Source of the DNA: Pseudomonadota bacterium | GTDB lineage: Bacteria; Pseudomonadota; Alphaproteobacteria; Caulobacterales; Caulobacteraceae | NCBI GenBank assembly: GCA_023409795.1 | Contig: JAEYQX010000018.1 | Location: 1-22,494, forward strand | Reading direction: 5' to 3' | Length of the DNA stretch: 22,494 nt | In this document: piece after piece, positions 6,318 to 13,407 of the stretch | Numbering within the stretch: position 1 is the first letter of the stretch | How the letters are laid out: each line of letters opens with the position of its first letter | Made by a program: the position numbers and the translations under genes | The notes under the pieces: generated by a model | The model's database searches: none | What the model was told of the DNA's origin: nothing | The model's input: only the letters and a program-made list of their open reading frames with translations

Positions 6318-8377
6318 TTCCTTCGGTGGTCGCCCCGATCTGCCTGCTGGCGACCTTCATCGTCCTGGCCCCGCTGGGCTTCTCGCTGAACCTGCTGACG
6401 CTGCTGGCCCTGGTGCTGGCCATCGGTCTGGTGGTGGATGACGCCATCGTCGTGGTCGAGAACATCCAGCGTCGCCTGGACCTGGGCGAGCCGCCCCTGG
6501 TGGCCGCCGAGCGCGGGGCCCGCCAGGTCTTCTTCGCCGTCGTCGCCACGACCATCGTCCTATTGTCGGTGTTTGCGCCCCTGCTGTTCCTGCCGGGCTA
6601 TGTCGGGCGCCTGTTTGTCGAGCTGGCAGCGGCCATCGCCGCCGCCGTGGCCTTCTCGGCCTTCCTGGCGCTCAGCCTGTCGCCGATGCTGGCGTCCAAG
6701 ATCCTGCGCCCCGCCCAGTCGAATGGCTGGCTGGCGCAGCGGGTCGACTGGGCCATGGACAAGCTGAAGCACTCCTATTCCAACTCGCTGCACGCCCTGC
6801 TGGGCCATCGCCTGGCCGTGGGGGGCATGTCGGCCGTCACCATCCTGGTGGCCGCCGGGGCCGGGATCATCTTCTTCAACCTGCCCAATGAGCTGGTGCC
6901 GAACGAAGACCGCGGCCGCGTCTCGGTCCGTGTCCAGGGGCCCGAAGGTGCGGGCTTTGACTATACCCGCGAGATCCTGATGGGGCTGGAGCCGATCCTG
7001 GCCGACTATCGCACCAATGGTGAGGCCGAGAACTTCCTTGTGTCGGCTCCGGGCTTTGGCGGCGGCAGCTTTAACTCGGGCAATGCCGTGCTGAACCTTG
7101 CCGACTGGTCCAAGCGCGACCGCTCGGCCGACGAGATCGCCCAGGAGATCAACGGCAAGCTGCGCAGCCAGACGGGGGCCCAGGTCAATGCCTCGACGCC
7201 CGGTGCCTTCCAGCGGGGCGGCGGCAACTCCAACTCCATCGAAATGGTGGTGACGGGGGCTGAATACGGCCCGATCTACAACTGGCTGCAGCCCATCCTG
7301 GCGGCGGCCCTGGAATATCCGGGCTTCTCGCGTCCGCGCCTGAACTATGAGCCGAACTCGCCGCGCCTGCTGGTCGATGTGGATCCCCAGAAGGCCGCGG
7401 CCCTGGGCGTGTCATCGCAACAGATCGGTCGCACCCTCGAGACCATGTTCGGGTCGCGCCGGGCCACCACCTACATCAAGGGTGGCCAGGAATATGACGT
7501 CATCCTGCAGACAGACCGCGGCAACCGCCAGGACGTCAGCAGCCTGGAAGCCCTCTATGTGGCGACCGGCAATGGCCAGCTGATCCCCCTGTCGGCGGTG
7601 GTGACCACCAAGACCTCGGGCGATACGCCGGATCGTCGCCGACTGGACCGCCAGCGGGCCATCACCCTGCAGGCCGACCTGAACCCCGGCACGACGATCG
7701 CCGACGCCGTGGCCTTCCTGAACGCCGAGGCGGCCAAGCAGCCGCAGGGCGTGGCGACCATCCGCTGGGGCGGGGCTGCCCGCGACCAGCAGGAGGCAGG
7801 CAGCGCCGTGGGCTGGGCCTTTGCCCTGGCCCTGCTGCTGGTCTTCCTGGTGCTGGCCGCCCAGTTCGAAAGCTGGATCACCCCGGCGGTGATCATGCTG
7901 ACGGTGCCGCTGGCGGCGGCGGGGGGGCTGTTCGGCCTGCTGATGGCGGGCTCCAGCCTCAATATCTACAGCCAGATCGGCCTGATCATTCTGATCGGTA
8001 TCGCGGCCAAGAACGGCATCCTGATCGTCGAGTTCGCTAACCAGCTGCGCGACCAGGGCCGTTCGGTGAAGGAGGCGATCATTGAATCCTCCACCCTGCG
8101 CCTGCGCCCGATCATCATGACCTCGCTGGCCTCGGCCTTTGGTGCCCTGCCGCTGATGCTGTGGCAGGGGGCCGGCGCGGGCAGCCGCCAGACCATCGGC
8201 GTGGTGATCTTCACCGGGGCCCTGTTCGCCACCATCCTGACGCTGTTCGTCGTGCCGGTGATCTATGGCGTCCTGGCCCGGTTTACCAAGTCGCCCGAGT
8301 GGACGGCCCGCAAGATCGAGGAGTGGGAGGCCCAGGAGCGCAGCGAGGGCCGCGAGCCCGACATGAGCCCGGGCTGA
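6191..8377 (+). CDS. RND efflux permease, C-terminal fragment (after the frameshift)
   Basis: This 728-residue frame holds membrane helices 2-12 and the second periplasmic half of the pump. The proton-relay signature of drug-type RND pumps is complete: paired aspartates in helix 4 (GLVVDDAIVVVEN, residues 83-84 of this frame), the lysine of helix 10 (GIAAKNGILIVEF, residue 607), and the LRPIIMTSLA segment of helix 11. This points to proton-driven drug or solvent efflux, not metal efflux. The frame opens with a GTG at the frameshift point, with only GGAG directly against it, so independent translation is doubtful. A strong terminator follows 18 bases after the stop. Confidence 0.65.
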   Translation: MGSDNSVFTAHAIDEVWITIGISMALVAAVNFIFLGSLRAAVIPSVVAPICLLATFIVLAPLGFSLNLLTLLALVLAIGLVVDDAIVVVENIQRRLDLGEPPLVAAERGARQVFFAVVATTIVLLSVFAPLLFLPGYVGRLFVELAAAIAAAVAFSAFLALSLSPMLASKILRPAQSNGWLAQRVDWAMDKLKHSYSNSLHALLGHRLAVGGMSAVTILVAAGAGIIFFNLPNELVPNEDRGRVSVRVQGPEGAGFDYTREILMGLEPILADYRTNGEAENFLVSAPGFGGGSFNSGNAVLNLADWSKRDRSADEIAQEINGKLRSQTGAQVNASTPGAFQRGGGNSNSIEMVVTGAEYGPIYNWLQPILAAALEYPGFSRPRLNYEPNSPRLLVDVDPQKAAALGVSSQQIGRTLETMFGSRRATTYIKGGQEYDVILQTDRGNRQDVSSLEALYVATGNGQLIPLSAVVTTKTSGDTPDRRRLDRQRAITLQADLNPGTTIADAVAFLNAEAAKQPQGVATIRWGGAARDQQEAGSAVGWAFALALLLVFLVLAAQFESWITPAVIMLTVPLAAAGGLFGLLMAGSSLNIYSQIGLIILIGIAAKNGILIVEFANQLRDQGRSVKEAIIESSTLRLRPIIMTSLASAFGALPLMLWQGAGAGSRQTIGVVIFTGALFATILTLFVVPVIYGVLARFTKSPEWTARKIEEWEAQERSEGREPDMSPG

Positions 8378-8395
8378 CGATCAGCCAAAAAGAAA

Positions 8396-8424
8396 GGCGG
8401 GGTGTTCGGCACCCCGCCTTTTTT
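8396..8424. terminator. Rho-independent terminator, probably bidirectional
   Basis: A perfect 9-bp stem (GGCGGGGTG at 8396-8404, CACCCCGCC at 8410-8418) with a 5-base loop is followed by six T on the plus strand. An A-rich run precedes it, giving a T-rich tail on the minus strand. It separates the convergent RND permease and cytochrome c genes. Confidence 0.88.
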
Positions 8425-8432
8425 CATGGCCG

Positions 8433-8972
8433 CTATTCCGCCTTGGGCGGGCTGTCCTGCGCCGGTCGATAGCCGGTTTCGACCTTGAGGAAGGCGATGA
8501 CGTCGCGGCGATCCTCGGCCTTACTCAGCCCGGCAAAGGTCATCTTGTTGCCGGGCAGGAAGTCGCGCGGGTTCTGCAGCCACTGGTCCAGGGCCGCAGC
8601 ATCCCAGTCGAAGCCGGCATTTCTCAGGGCATGGGAATAGGAATACTTGTCGAGCCCGCCTGCGCGGCGATCAAAGACCCCATAGAGGTTGGGCCCGGAC
8701 AGATGCGGGCCGCCAGGCGTGATGGTGTGGCACGACCGGCAGCGGGCGAAGGCGCGCCGGCCATTGTCCAGGTCCGCCGCATCATAGGGGGCGGGCAGGG
8801 TGGCCAGGACCGCCAGCTTTTCCTCGGCTGACAAGGCAGGGATGGGGGCAGGGGCCGGGGGCGGGGTCGCAGCAGCGGGTTCCGAGGAGGTCGCGCCGGT
8901 GCCGGAATCTCCGCATCCCGCCAGAATCAGGCAGCCGCTCGCAACTAGACCGAGAAGGATTGGGCTTTTCAT
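8433..8972 (-). CDS. Class I cytochrome c, predicted lipoprotein
   Basis: The 179-residue product begins with a lipoprotein signal peptide (LILAGC, lipidated Cys20, then Gly-Asp). A Pro/Ala-rich tether of about 25 residues follows, then a single class I cytochrome c domain. The covalent heme site is CRSCH (residues 78-82, axial His82). The distal ligand is probably Met144 in GNKMTFAG, and GPNLYGVFDRRAG is typical of small soluble cytochromes c of alphaproteobacteria. It probably carries electrons in the periplasm while anchored to a membrane by its lipid. The ATG at 8972 has AAAGGG just upstream. The gene is convergent with the efflux operon and divergent from feoAB. Electron partners are not indicated by neighbours. 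Confidence 0.88.
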   Translation of the reverse strand: MKSPILLGLVASGCLILAGCGDSGTGATSSEPAAATPPPAPAPIPALSAEEKLAVLATLPAPYDAADLDNGRRAFARCRSCHTITPGGPHLSGPNLYGVFDRRAGGLDKYSYSHALRNAGFDWDAAALDQWLQNPRDFLPGNKMTFAGLSKAEDRRDVIAFLKVETGYRPAQDSPPKAE

Positions 8973-9079
8973 GGCCCTTTACATAGCCGAGCCACGCCCT
9001 TTTCCCATGCGCGTTTCGTCCCAGTTGGCCAGATTGCGGCCTGCACGCGCAGAGTTTGGTGGACGGCATACGCTCGCGG

Positions 9080-9090
9080 CTGATAATCAG
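9080..9090. promoter_or_regulatory. Candidate iron-responsive operator upstream of feoA
   Basis: CTGATAATCAG is an odd-centred perfect palindrome 47 bases before the feoA start. TGATAATCA resembles the GATAAT-based units of Fur boxes and overlaps a possible -10 (GATAAT). Iron control of feoAB is usual in bacteria, so a Fur-family site is plausible, but only half of a classical 19-bp Fur box is visible. A small hairpin (GGTGCC, AGAA, GGCACC at 9107-9122) also lies in the leader. Confidence 0.35.
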
Positions 9091-9137
9091 TGTCAAAAAG
9101 GTACAGGGTGCCAGAAGGCACCTGCACATCGAGCATC

Positions 9138-9422
9138 ATGACCAAAACCATAAGACTGAGTGAGGCCCGTCGCGGTGACCGCGGCGTCATCGTCAAGGTC
9201 GGCGAACATTGCCACCACCTGGAGCATGAGGTGGAGCTGGAGCGCCGCCTGCTGGAACTGGGCTTTGTCGAGGGAGCCCGGGTTGAACTGCTGCACGAGG
9301 GCCTGTTCGGTCGCGATCCCATTGCCCTGAAGGTGGATGACATGACCGTGGGCCTGCGCCGTCGCGAGGCGGCCAGCCTGCTGGTCGAGCTGGCCGATGA
9401 CACCCCGGCGGAGGGTGTCTGA
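9138..9422 (+). CDS. feoA: FeoA, ferrous iron transport accessory protein
   Basis: The 94-residue product is a small cytoplasmic SH3-like protein of the FeoA family that works with the FeoB iron permease. Family features are the opening RLSEARRGDRGVIV, the central RLLELGFVEGARVELL and the closing DPIALKVDDMTVGLRRREA. I chose ATG 9138 because the conserved domain begins there. The open frame extends upstream to 9090 but that stretch is not FeoA-like. The ribosome site is weak. The stop overlaps the feoB start (TGATG), indicating coupled translation in a feoAB operon. No feoC follows. Confidence 0.9.
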   Translation: MTKTIRLSEARRGDRGVIVKVGEHCHHLEHEVELERRLLELGFVEGARVELLHEGLFGRDPIALKVDDMTVGLRRREAASLLVELADDTPAEGV

Positions 9423-11293
9423 TGGATATGGCGGTCAAGACGATGCGCTTCGCCCTGGTCGGCAACCCCAACAGCGGCAAGACGGCCCTGTTCAACGCCC
9501 TTACCGGCTCGCACCAGAAGGTGGCCAACTATGCGGGCGTGACGGTCGAGCGCAAGGAAGGCCGGGTCACGGCGGCGGACGGGCGCACCCTGTCGGTGCT
9601 GGACCTGCCGGGCACCTATTCCCTGCGCGCCCGCAGCCTGGACGAGGAAGTGACCCGCGACGCGGTCCTGGGGCAGCTGGCGGGCGAGACGCCGCCGGAT
9701 GTCGTGGTCTGCGTGGCCGATGCCACCAACCTGCGCCTGGTCCTGCGCCTGGCCCTGGAGCTGAAGCAGGTCGGGCGGCCGATGGTCATGGCGCTGAATA
9801 TGTATGACATCGCCCAGCGCCAGGGGCTGAGGATCGACCTGGAGCAGCTGTCGGCGTCGCTGGGCGTGCCGGTCGTCACGACCGTGGCCACGCGCAAGCG
9901 CGGCATCAGCGAGCTGGTCGCCGCCGTCCAGGCCGAGGCCGACAGGGCCGCGCCGGGGGCCCAGAGCCACTGGGCCGCGCCCAGCCCGGCCGAGATCCGC
10001 GCGGCCCACCGCGAGGCCGAGCGCATCATGAAGGCCTGCGTTCGCCCGCCCGAGCGGCCCGACACCCTGACGGGCAAGATCGACAGTGTCCTGCTGCACC
10101 CGGTGGCGGGCCTGGCCATTCTGCTGGGCGTGCTCTTTGTCATGTTCCAGGCCGTCTTTACCTGGGCGGCCCCGGCGATGGACGGGATCGAGGCCCTGTT
10201 CGGGCAGATCGGCGGCTGGATTGCCACGGTCCTGCCGGACGGGCTGCTGCAAAGCCTGATCGTCGATGGCCTGATCGGCGGGGTGGGCAGTGTTCTGGTC
10301 TTCCTGCCGCAGATCCTGATCATCTTCCTGTTCATCATCGTGCTGGAGGACTTTGGCTACATGGCCCGGGCGGCCTTCCTGATGGACAAGATCATGGGTG
10401 GGGCAGGGCTGCATGGCCGCGCCTTCATCCCCCTGCTGTCCAGCTTTGCCTGCGCCATTCCCGGCATCATGGCGACGCGGGTGATCGAGGCCCGGCGCGA
10501 CCGGCTGACGACCATCCTGATCGCACCGCTGATGACCTGTTCGGCGCGCATTCCGGTTTATGTGCTGATCATCGCGGCCTTTATTCCCAATGAGACGGTT
10601 TGGGGCTTCGTCAGCCTGCAGGGCCTGGTCATGTTCGGCCTCTATGCCGCCGGGATCATCAGCGCGCTGCTGGTTTCGCTGGTGGTGCGCAAGGTGTTCT
10701 GGCGCGGTGCGGTCGAGCCCTTCATGATGGAGCTGCCGGCCTACAAGATGCCGGACTTCAAGAGCGTCCTGTTCAATCTGTGGCTGCGGGCCAAGATCTT
10801 CATCCGCCGCGCCGGGCGCATCATCCTGCCGCTGATGATCATTGTCTGGGCGCTGTCGACCTTCCCCTATCCGCCGGAAGGGGCGACCGGGCCGGCCATC
10901 GACTATTCGTTCGCGGGCATGATCGGCAAGGCGCTGGAGCCGGTCTTTGCCCCCATCGGCTTCAGCTGGCAGATGGTGGTTGCCCTGGTGCCCGGCATGG
11001 CCGCGCGCGAGGTGGCCGTGGCGGTCCTGGGCACGGTCTATGCCGTGGCCGGGGCCGAGGAGAACGTCGGCACCCTGGCTGCCGTCCTGTCGGCCGACTG
11101 GTCGCTGGCGACGGGCCTGGCCTTCCTGGCCTGGTATGTGTTCGCGCCCCAGTGCCTGCCGACGCTCGGCGTGGTGCGCCGTGAGACGGGGTCGCTGAAG
11201 TGGACCTTCATCATGATCGGCTACCTGTTCGGCCTGGCCTATCTGGCCGCCTTTATCGTCTATCACGCGGCCGTGGCCCTGGGCGGCGGCTGA
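9422..11293 (+). CDS. feoB: FeoB, ferrous iron transporter
   Basis: The 623-residue product is the inner-membrane Fe(II) permease with an N-terminal G-protein domain. The G1 loop is GNPNSGKT (14-21), G3 is DLPG (61-64) and G4 is NMYD (126-129). A linker then leads to a polytopic membrane region from about residue 220 with the conserved FACAIPGIMATRVI gate segment and a second gate repeat near AREVAVAVLGTVYAV. The length is on the short side compared with the roughly 770-residue E. coli protein, as in many alphaproteobacteria. It overlaps feoA by one base and is followed after 22 bases by a strong terminator. Iron control is probable through the upstream palindrome. Confidence 0.95.
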   Translation: MDMAVKTMRFALVGNPNSGKTALFNALTGSHQKVANYAGVTVERKEGRVTAADGRTLSVLDLPGTYSLRARSLDEEVTRDAVLGQLAGETPPDVVVCVADATNLRLVLRLALELKQVGRPMVMALNMYDIAQRQGLRIDLEQLSASLGVPVVTTVATRKRGISELVAAVQAEADRAAPGAQSHWAAPSPAEIRAAHREAERIMKACVRPPERPDTLTGKIDSVLLHPVAGLAILLGVLFVMFQAVFTWAAPAMDGIEALFGQIGGWIATVLPDGLLQSLIVDGLIGGVGSVLVFLPQILIIFLFIIVLEDFGYMARAAFLMDKIMGGAGLHGRAFIPLLSSFACAIPGIMATRVIEARRDRLTTILIAPLMTCSARIPVYVLIIAAFIPNETVWGFVSLQGLVMFGLYAAGIISALLVSLVVRKVFWRGAVEPFMMELPAYKMPDFKSVLFNLWLRAKIFIRRAGRIILPLMIIVWALSTFPYPPEGATGPAIDYSFAGMIGKALEPVFAPIGFSWQMVVALVPGMAAREVAVAVLGTVYAVAGAEENVGTLAAVLSADWSLATGLAFLAWYVFAPQCLPTLGVVRRETGSLKWTFIMIGYLFGLAYLAAFIVYHAAVALGGG

Positions 11294-11315
11294 ACCCGTC
11301 CGGCACGTGGACAAG

Positions 11316-11349
11316 GCCCCCCTGGACCCCGGACCAGGGGGGCTTTTTT
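11316..11349 (+). terminator. Rho-independent terminator of feoAB
   Basis: A perfect 10-bp stem (GCCCCCCTGG at 11316-11325, CCAGGGGGGC at 11334-11343) with an 8-base loop is followed by six T. It lies 22 bases after the feoB stop. Confidence 0.9.
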
Positions 11350-11432
11350 CATTTCCCGCTGGCCGCTGGGGCCCGGAGGACGACGGCCTGGGGACAGCTG
11401 ACACGCAGACAGGCAGGAAAAAACAGGGTCTG

Positions 11433-11450
11433 AAGAGTCTCAAGAGTCTC
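11433..11450. repeat. Tandem 9-bp repeat in the feoB-tetR gap
   Basis: AAGAGTCTC occurs twice with no spacer. It lies in the longest gene-free stretch of the window (11294-11605), between convergent feoB and the TetR gene. Apart from this repeat and the feoB terminator I see no gene, RNA or mobile element there. No clear terminator for the TetR gene is visible. Confidence 0.5.
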
Positions 11451-11605
11451 ATCTGCCGCGTTTTCCGCATGGCCACGGGACAAGCCCCCAGGGCCTGTGA
11501 TTATGGGGCGGGGGCCAGGGGCGGCGCGCCGGATGGTGGCCAGATGCGGCCAATGGCAGGAAATATCCGGAACTGGAGGCGCGTGATGCGCGCGCAAGCG
11601 CCCGC

Positions 11606-12232
11606 TCAGCGGCCGGTGGTCAGCTTCAGGACCACATGGACGGTGGTGTCGACGATGGCCTCGGCCGTGTCGGCGCGGCGCATCAGGCCAAAGCCCGCCG
11701 CCACGGATTCCACCAGGTTGGCGGTCTCGTAGCTGGTCAGGCGCGGGTTGAGGCCGTCGGGATGCAGGCCATTGGCATGGGCCTGGGCAATGCGGCGCTC
11801 CAGCGCCAGGTGCAGGCGGCGCAGGCGCTTGATGCGGCTGGCGGCAAAGTCAGGCTCGCCCATATCCGCCAGCATATGCTCGACCCGCAGGACAGGGCCG
11901 TGCTCTTCCCACAGGGACAGGACCTCAAGGACATAGGCCCGCACCGCGTCAAAGCCCCGGTCGCCGGTCCAGTCGGCATGGATGTGCCGGGCCAGGCGCT
12001 GGAAGTCCTCGCCGGCTTCCTCGCACAGGACCAGCAGGCCTTCCTCGACGCTCTTGAAGTAGGTGTAGAAGGTGGGGGCCGAGACCCCGGCTGCCTGGGC
12101 CACGTCGGCGGGCCGGATTTCGCCAAGGTGCCGGGTGTTGAGCAGGCTGCGCAGCGCCGTCAGCAGGGCCCGGCGCGTCCGCGCGCCCCGGTTACGGATC
12201 TTGTGACCCAGCTTGTTGGTCGCGTCGGACAT
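11606..12232 (-). CDS. TetR-family transcriptional regulator
   Basis: The 208-residue product has a TetR-type DNA-binding domain at about residues 17-65: TRRALLTALRSLL, then the helix-turn-helix IRPADVAQAAGVSAPTFYTY with the family's FYTYFKS signature. The rest is an all-helical ligand and dimer domain with no recognisable ligand class. TetR proteins usually repress nearby genes and release DNA on binding a small molecule. No divergent partner gene exists here: a tRNA lies behind it. A 19-bp inverted repeat overlaps its own predicted transcript start, so autoregulation is likely. The ATG at 12232 lacks a good ribosome site. Its other targets are unknown. Confidence 0.88.
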   Translation of the reverse strand: MSDATNKLGHKIRNRGARTRRALLTALRSLLNTRHLGEIRPADVAQAAGVSAPTFYTYFKSVEEGLLVLCEEAGEDFQRLARHIHADWTGDRGFDAVRAYVLEVLSLWEEHGPVLRVEHMLADMGEPDFAASRIKRLRRLHLALERRIAQAHANGLHPDGLNPRLTSYETANLVESVAAGFGLMRRADTAEAIVDTTVHVVLKLTTGR

Positions 12233-12260
12233 GGGAGGAGGCGCGAAACGGTCGGCAAGG

Positions 12261-12279
12261 GTCCAGATGCCCTCTGGAC
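12261..12279. promoter_or_regulatory. Candidate operator of the TetR-family regulator
   Basis: GTCCAGA, five bases (TGCCC), TCTGGAC is a perfect 7+7 inverted repeat 29 bases upstream of the regulator's ATG. It sits just downstream of the predicted -10, the usual place for a repressor. An 11-bp unit, CTGGACGGGCC, overlapping its right arm (12274-12284) recurs at 12313-12323. Confidence 0.5.
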
Positions 12280-12280
12280 G

Positions 12281-12309
12281 GGCCTAGCCGTTCCCCCCGG
12301 CCGCGACAA
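12281..12309 (-). promoter_or_regulatory. Candidate promoter of the TetR gene
   Basis: On the minus strand, TTGTCGC (12309-12303), 14 bases, GCTAGGCC (12288-12281) fits the Caulobacter housekeeping pattern. The inferred transcript start falls inside the inverted repeat at 12261-12279. Confidence 0.45.
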
Positions 12310-12372
12310 GTCCTGGACGGGCCCGTGTCAGGATGCCGCACGGGCGAGGAGCAGGTGTCGCAGGATCGGGGA

Positions 12373-12448
12373 TGGTGCCGGTTGCAGGGTTCGAACCCGC
12401 GACATCCAGTTTACAAAACTGGCGCTCTACCAACTGAGCTAAACCGGC
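12373..12448 (-). tRNA. tRNA-Thr (anticodon UGU), CCA encoded
   Basis: The minus strand folds as a full 76-base cloverleaf. The acceptor stem GCCGGTT pairs with AACCGGC, with discriminator A and an encoded CCA (12375-12373). The D arm is GCTC to GAGC. The anticodon stem CCAGT/ACTGG encloses the loop TTTGTAA, which gives anticodon TGT (threonine, ACA codons). The T arm is GCGGG to CCTGC with loop TTCGAAC. A promoter-like sequence lies just upstream. No attachment-site duplication was noticed beside it. Confidence 0.96.
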
Positions 12449-12462
12449 ATTTTCAGTGCCTT

Positions 12463-12488
12463 ATGCTAGCGGAATCTCCAGGACGCAA
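12463..12488 (-). promoter_or_regulatory. Candidate promoter of tRNA-Thr
   Basis: On the minus strand, TTGCGTC (12488-12482), 11 bases, GCTAGCAT (12470-12463) fits the Caulobacter housekeeping promoter, about 15 bases before the mature tRNA. The -35 sits inside a short inverted repeat, GGACGC-AA-GCGTCC (12481-12494). Confidence 0.5.
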
Positions 12489-12537
12489 GCGTCCATGGCA
12501 CCGCCCGGGCATTTCCGGACCCTCCCGCGCAGGCGGC

Positions 12538-12975
12538 CTAGTCGAGGGCGGCGGCGATCTGCCCGGCCAGGGCCTTGAGTTCAGCCGGGTCCGCCATGCC
12601 GCCCTGGCCGTGGCCCTTCAGCGCCGTGCCGCTCCAGCGGGGGATGATGTGGAAGTGCAGGTGGAAGACGGTCTGGCCGCCGGCCTCGCCGTTGAACTGC
12701 ATCAGGCTGAAGCCCTCGGGCGACAGGGCCTTTTCCACCGCACGGGCGGTGCGCTGGGTCGCGGCCATCAGGCGGGCCAGGACCTCCGGCTCGACCTCAA
12801 GAAGGTTGCGGGCCTGAGAGACCTTGGAGATGACCAGGGTGTGGCCCTTCGACTGCGGGAAGGCGTCCATGAAGACCAGGACCTGATCGTCCTCCCAGAC
12901 TTTGACGCTGGGGATCTCGCCGCGCAGGATCCGGGCGAAGATATTGTCGGAATCATAGGGGCCGTGCAGGCTCAT
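12538..12975 (-). CDS. HIT-family (histidine triad) nucleotide-binding protein
   Basis: The 145-residue product is a complete HINT-like histidine triad protein, a small cytoplasmic nucleotide hydrolase or transferase. The signature HLHFHII (His105, 107 and 109) lies in GGQTVFHLHFHIIPRW. The N-terminal FARILRGEIPSVKVWEDD and FPQSKGHTLVISK are typical of the branch. The ATG at 12975 is preceded by GGAG at good distance. It is transcribed away from the membrane-protein gene at 13057, and the two promoters probably sit back to back. The physiological substrate of bacterial HINT proteins is poorly defined. Confidence 0.93.
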   Translation of the reverse strand: MSLHGPYDSDNIFARILRGEIPSVKVWEDDQVLVFMDAFPQSKGHTLVISKVSQARNLLEVEPEVLARLMAATQRTARAVEKALSPEGFSLMQFNGEAGGQTVFHLHFHIIPRWSGTALKGHGQGGMADPAELKALAGQIAAALD

Positions 12976-13003
12976 CAGTCAGCTCCGTCTTGAACGTCGG
13001 CCC

Positions 13004-13028
13004 AGACTAGCAGGGCAGGGGGCGGCAA
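13004..13028 (-). promoter_or_regulatory. Candidate promoter of the HIT gene
   Basis: On the minus strand, TTGCCGC (13028-13022), 10 bases, GCTAGTCT (13011-13004) fits the Caulobacter promoter layout. It would start transcription about 20 bases before the ATG. Confidence 0.4.
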
Positions 13029-13056
13029 GGCGACAGGATAGAAGGAGGCCAAGGCC

Positions 13057-13401
13057 ATGATGCGCTTCATTGTTCAGGGACTGGTGTCGGCGCTTGGGCT
13101 GTGGCTGTCGGCCCAGATCGTGCCGGGTGTCAGCTTCAGCTCGACCGGGTCGCTGGTTGCGGCGGTGATTGTCCTGGCCCTGGTCAACGCCTTTGTGCGG
13201 CCGTTGATGGTGATTCTGACCTTTCCGCTGACGGTCGTGACGCTGGGCCTGTTCCTGCTGGTCGTCAATGCGGCCATGATCGGCCTGACCGCCTGGCTGC
13301 TGGGTGGTTTCGTCGTCGATGGCTTCTGGCCGGGAGTGGGGGCGGCGATCGTGACCGGGCTGATCAGCTGGGTGGCCGGCAGCCTGATCCGCGACAAATA
13401 G
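13057..13401 (+). CDS. Small membrane protein of the phage-holin-4/YvlD family
   Basis: The 114-residue product is very hydrophobic, with about four membrane segments (near residues 3-22, 32-50, 52-82 as one long or two short helices, and 88-110). It matches the family annotated as phage holin family 4 (PF04020), including LVNAFVRPLMVILTFPLTVVTLGLF. Despite the name these are common chromosomal proteins in bacteria with no proven lytic role, and no phage genes lie nearby. The ATG at 13057 has AAGGAGG eight bases upstream. The stop is six bases from the convergent carboxypeptidase stop. Function unknown. Confidence 0.88.
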   Translation: MMRFIVQGLVSALGLWLSAQIVPGVSFSSTGSLVAAVIVLALVNAFVRPLMVILTFPLTVVTLGLFLLVVNAAMIGLTAWLLGGFVVDGFWPGVGAAIVTGLISWVAGSLIRDK

Positions 13402-13407
13402 GCCCGG

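Larger units (their letters stand above)
5148..8377 (+). pseudogene. RND efflux permease gene (AcrB/HAE1-like), interrupted by a one-base frameshift
   Basis: Two overlapping frames together encode one RND permease of about 1,076 residues, close to the normal family length. Homology runs in the first frame to about 6191 and continues without loss in the frame starting at 6191. At the junction the DNA reads CTGGAGTGGGC, while CTGGAGGTGGGC would give the continuous peptide TLEVGSDNSVF. One G is therefore missing, or was lost in sequencing. No slippery heptamer is seen, so programmed frameshifting is unlikely. If real, the pump is dead or made as two pieces; if an assembly error, the gene is intact. 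The rest of the coding sequence shows no other damage, which favours a recent mutation or an error. Confidence 0.72.

Noticed and set aside
8969..11476. An 835-codon open frame on the minus strand opposite feoA and feoB
   Set aside because: It is antisense to two well-recognised genes, is rich in Gln, Arg, His, Gly and Asp as expected of reverse-read GC-rich codons, and has no domain or ribosome site.
12373..12448. tRNA-Thr as an integration site
   Set aside because: No integrase gene and no duplicated tRNA end were seen on either side.
13057..13401. Prophage remnant suggested by a holin-family protein
   Set aside because: This family is widespread in chromosomes, and no integrase, capsid, lysin or att-like duplication is nearby.
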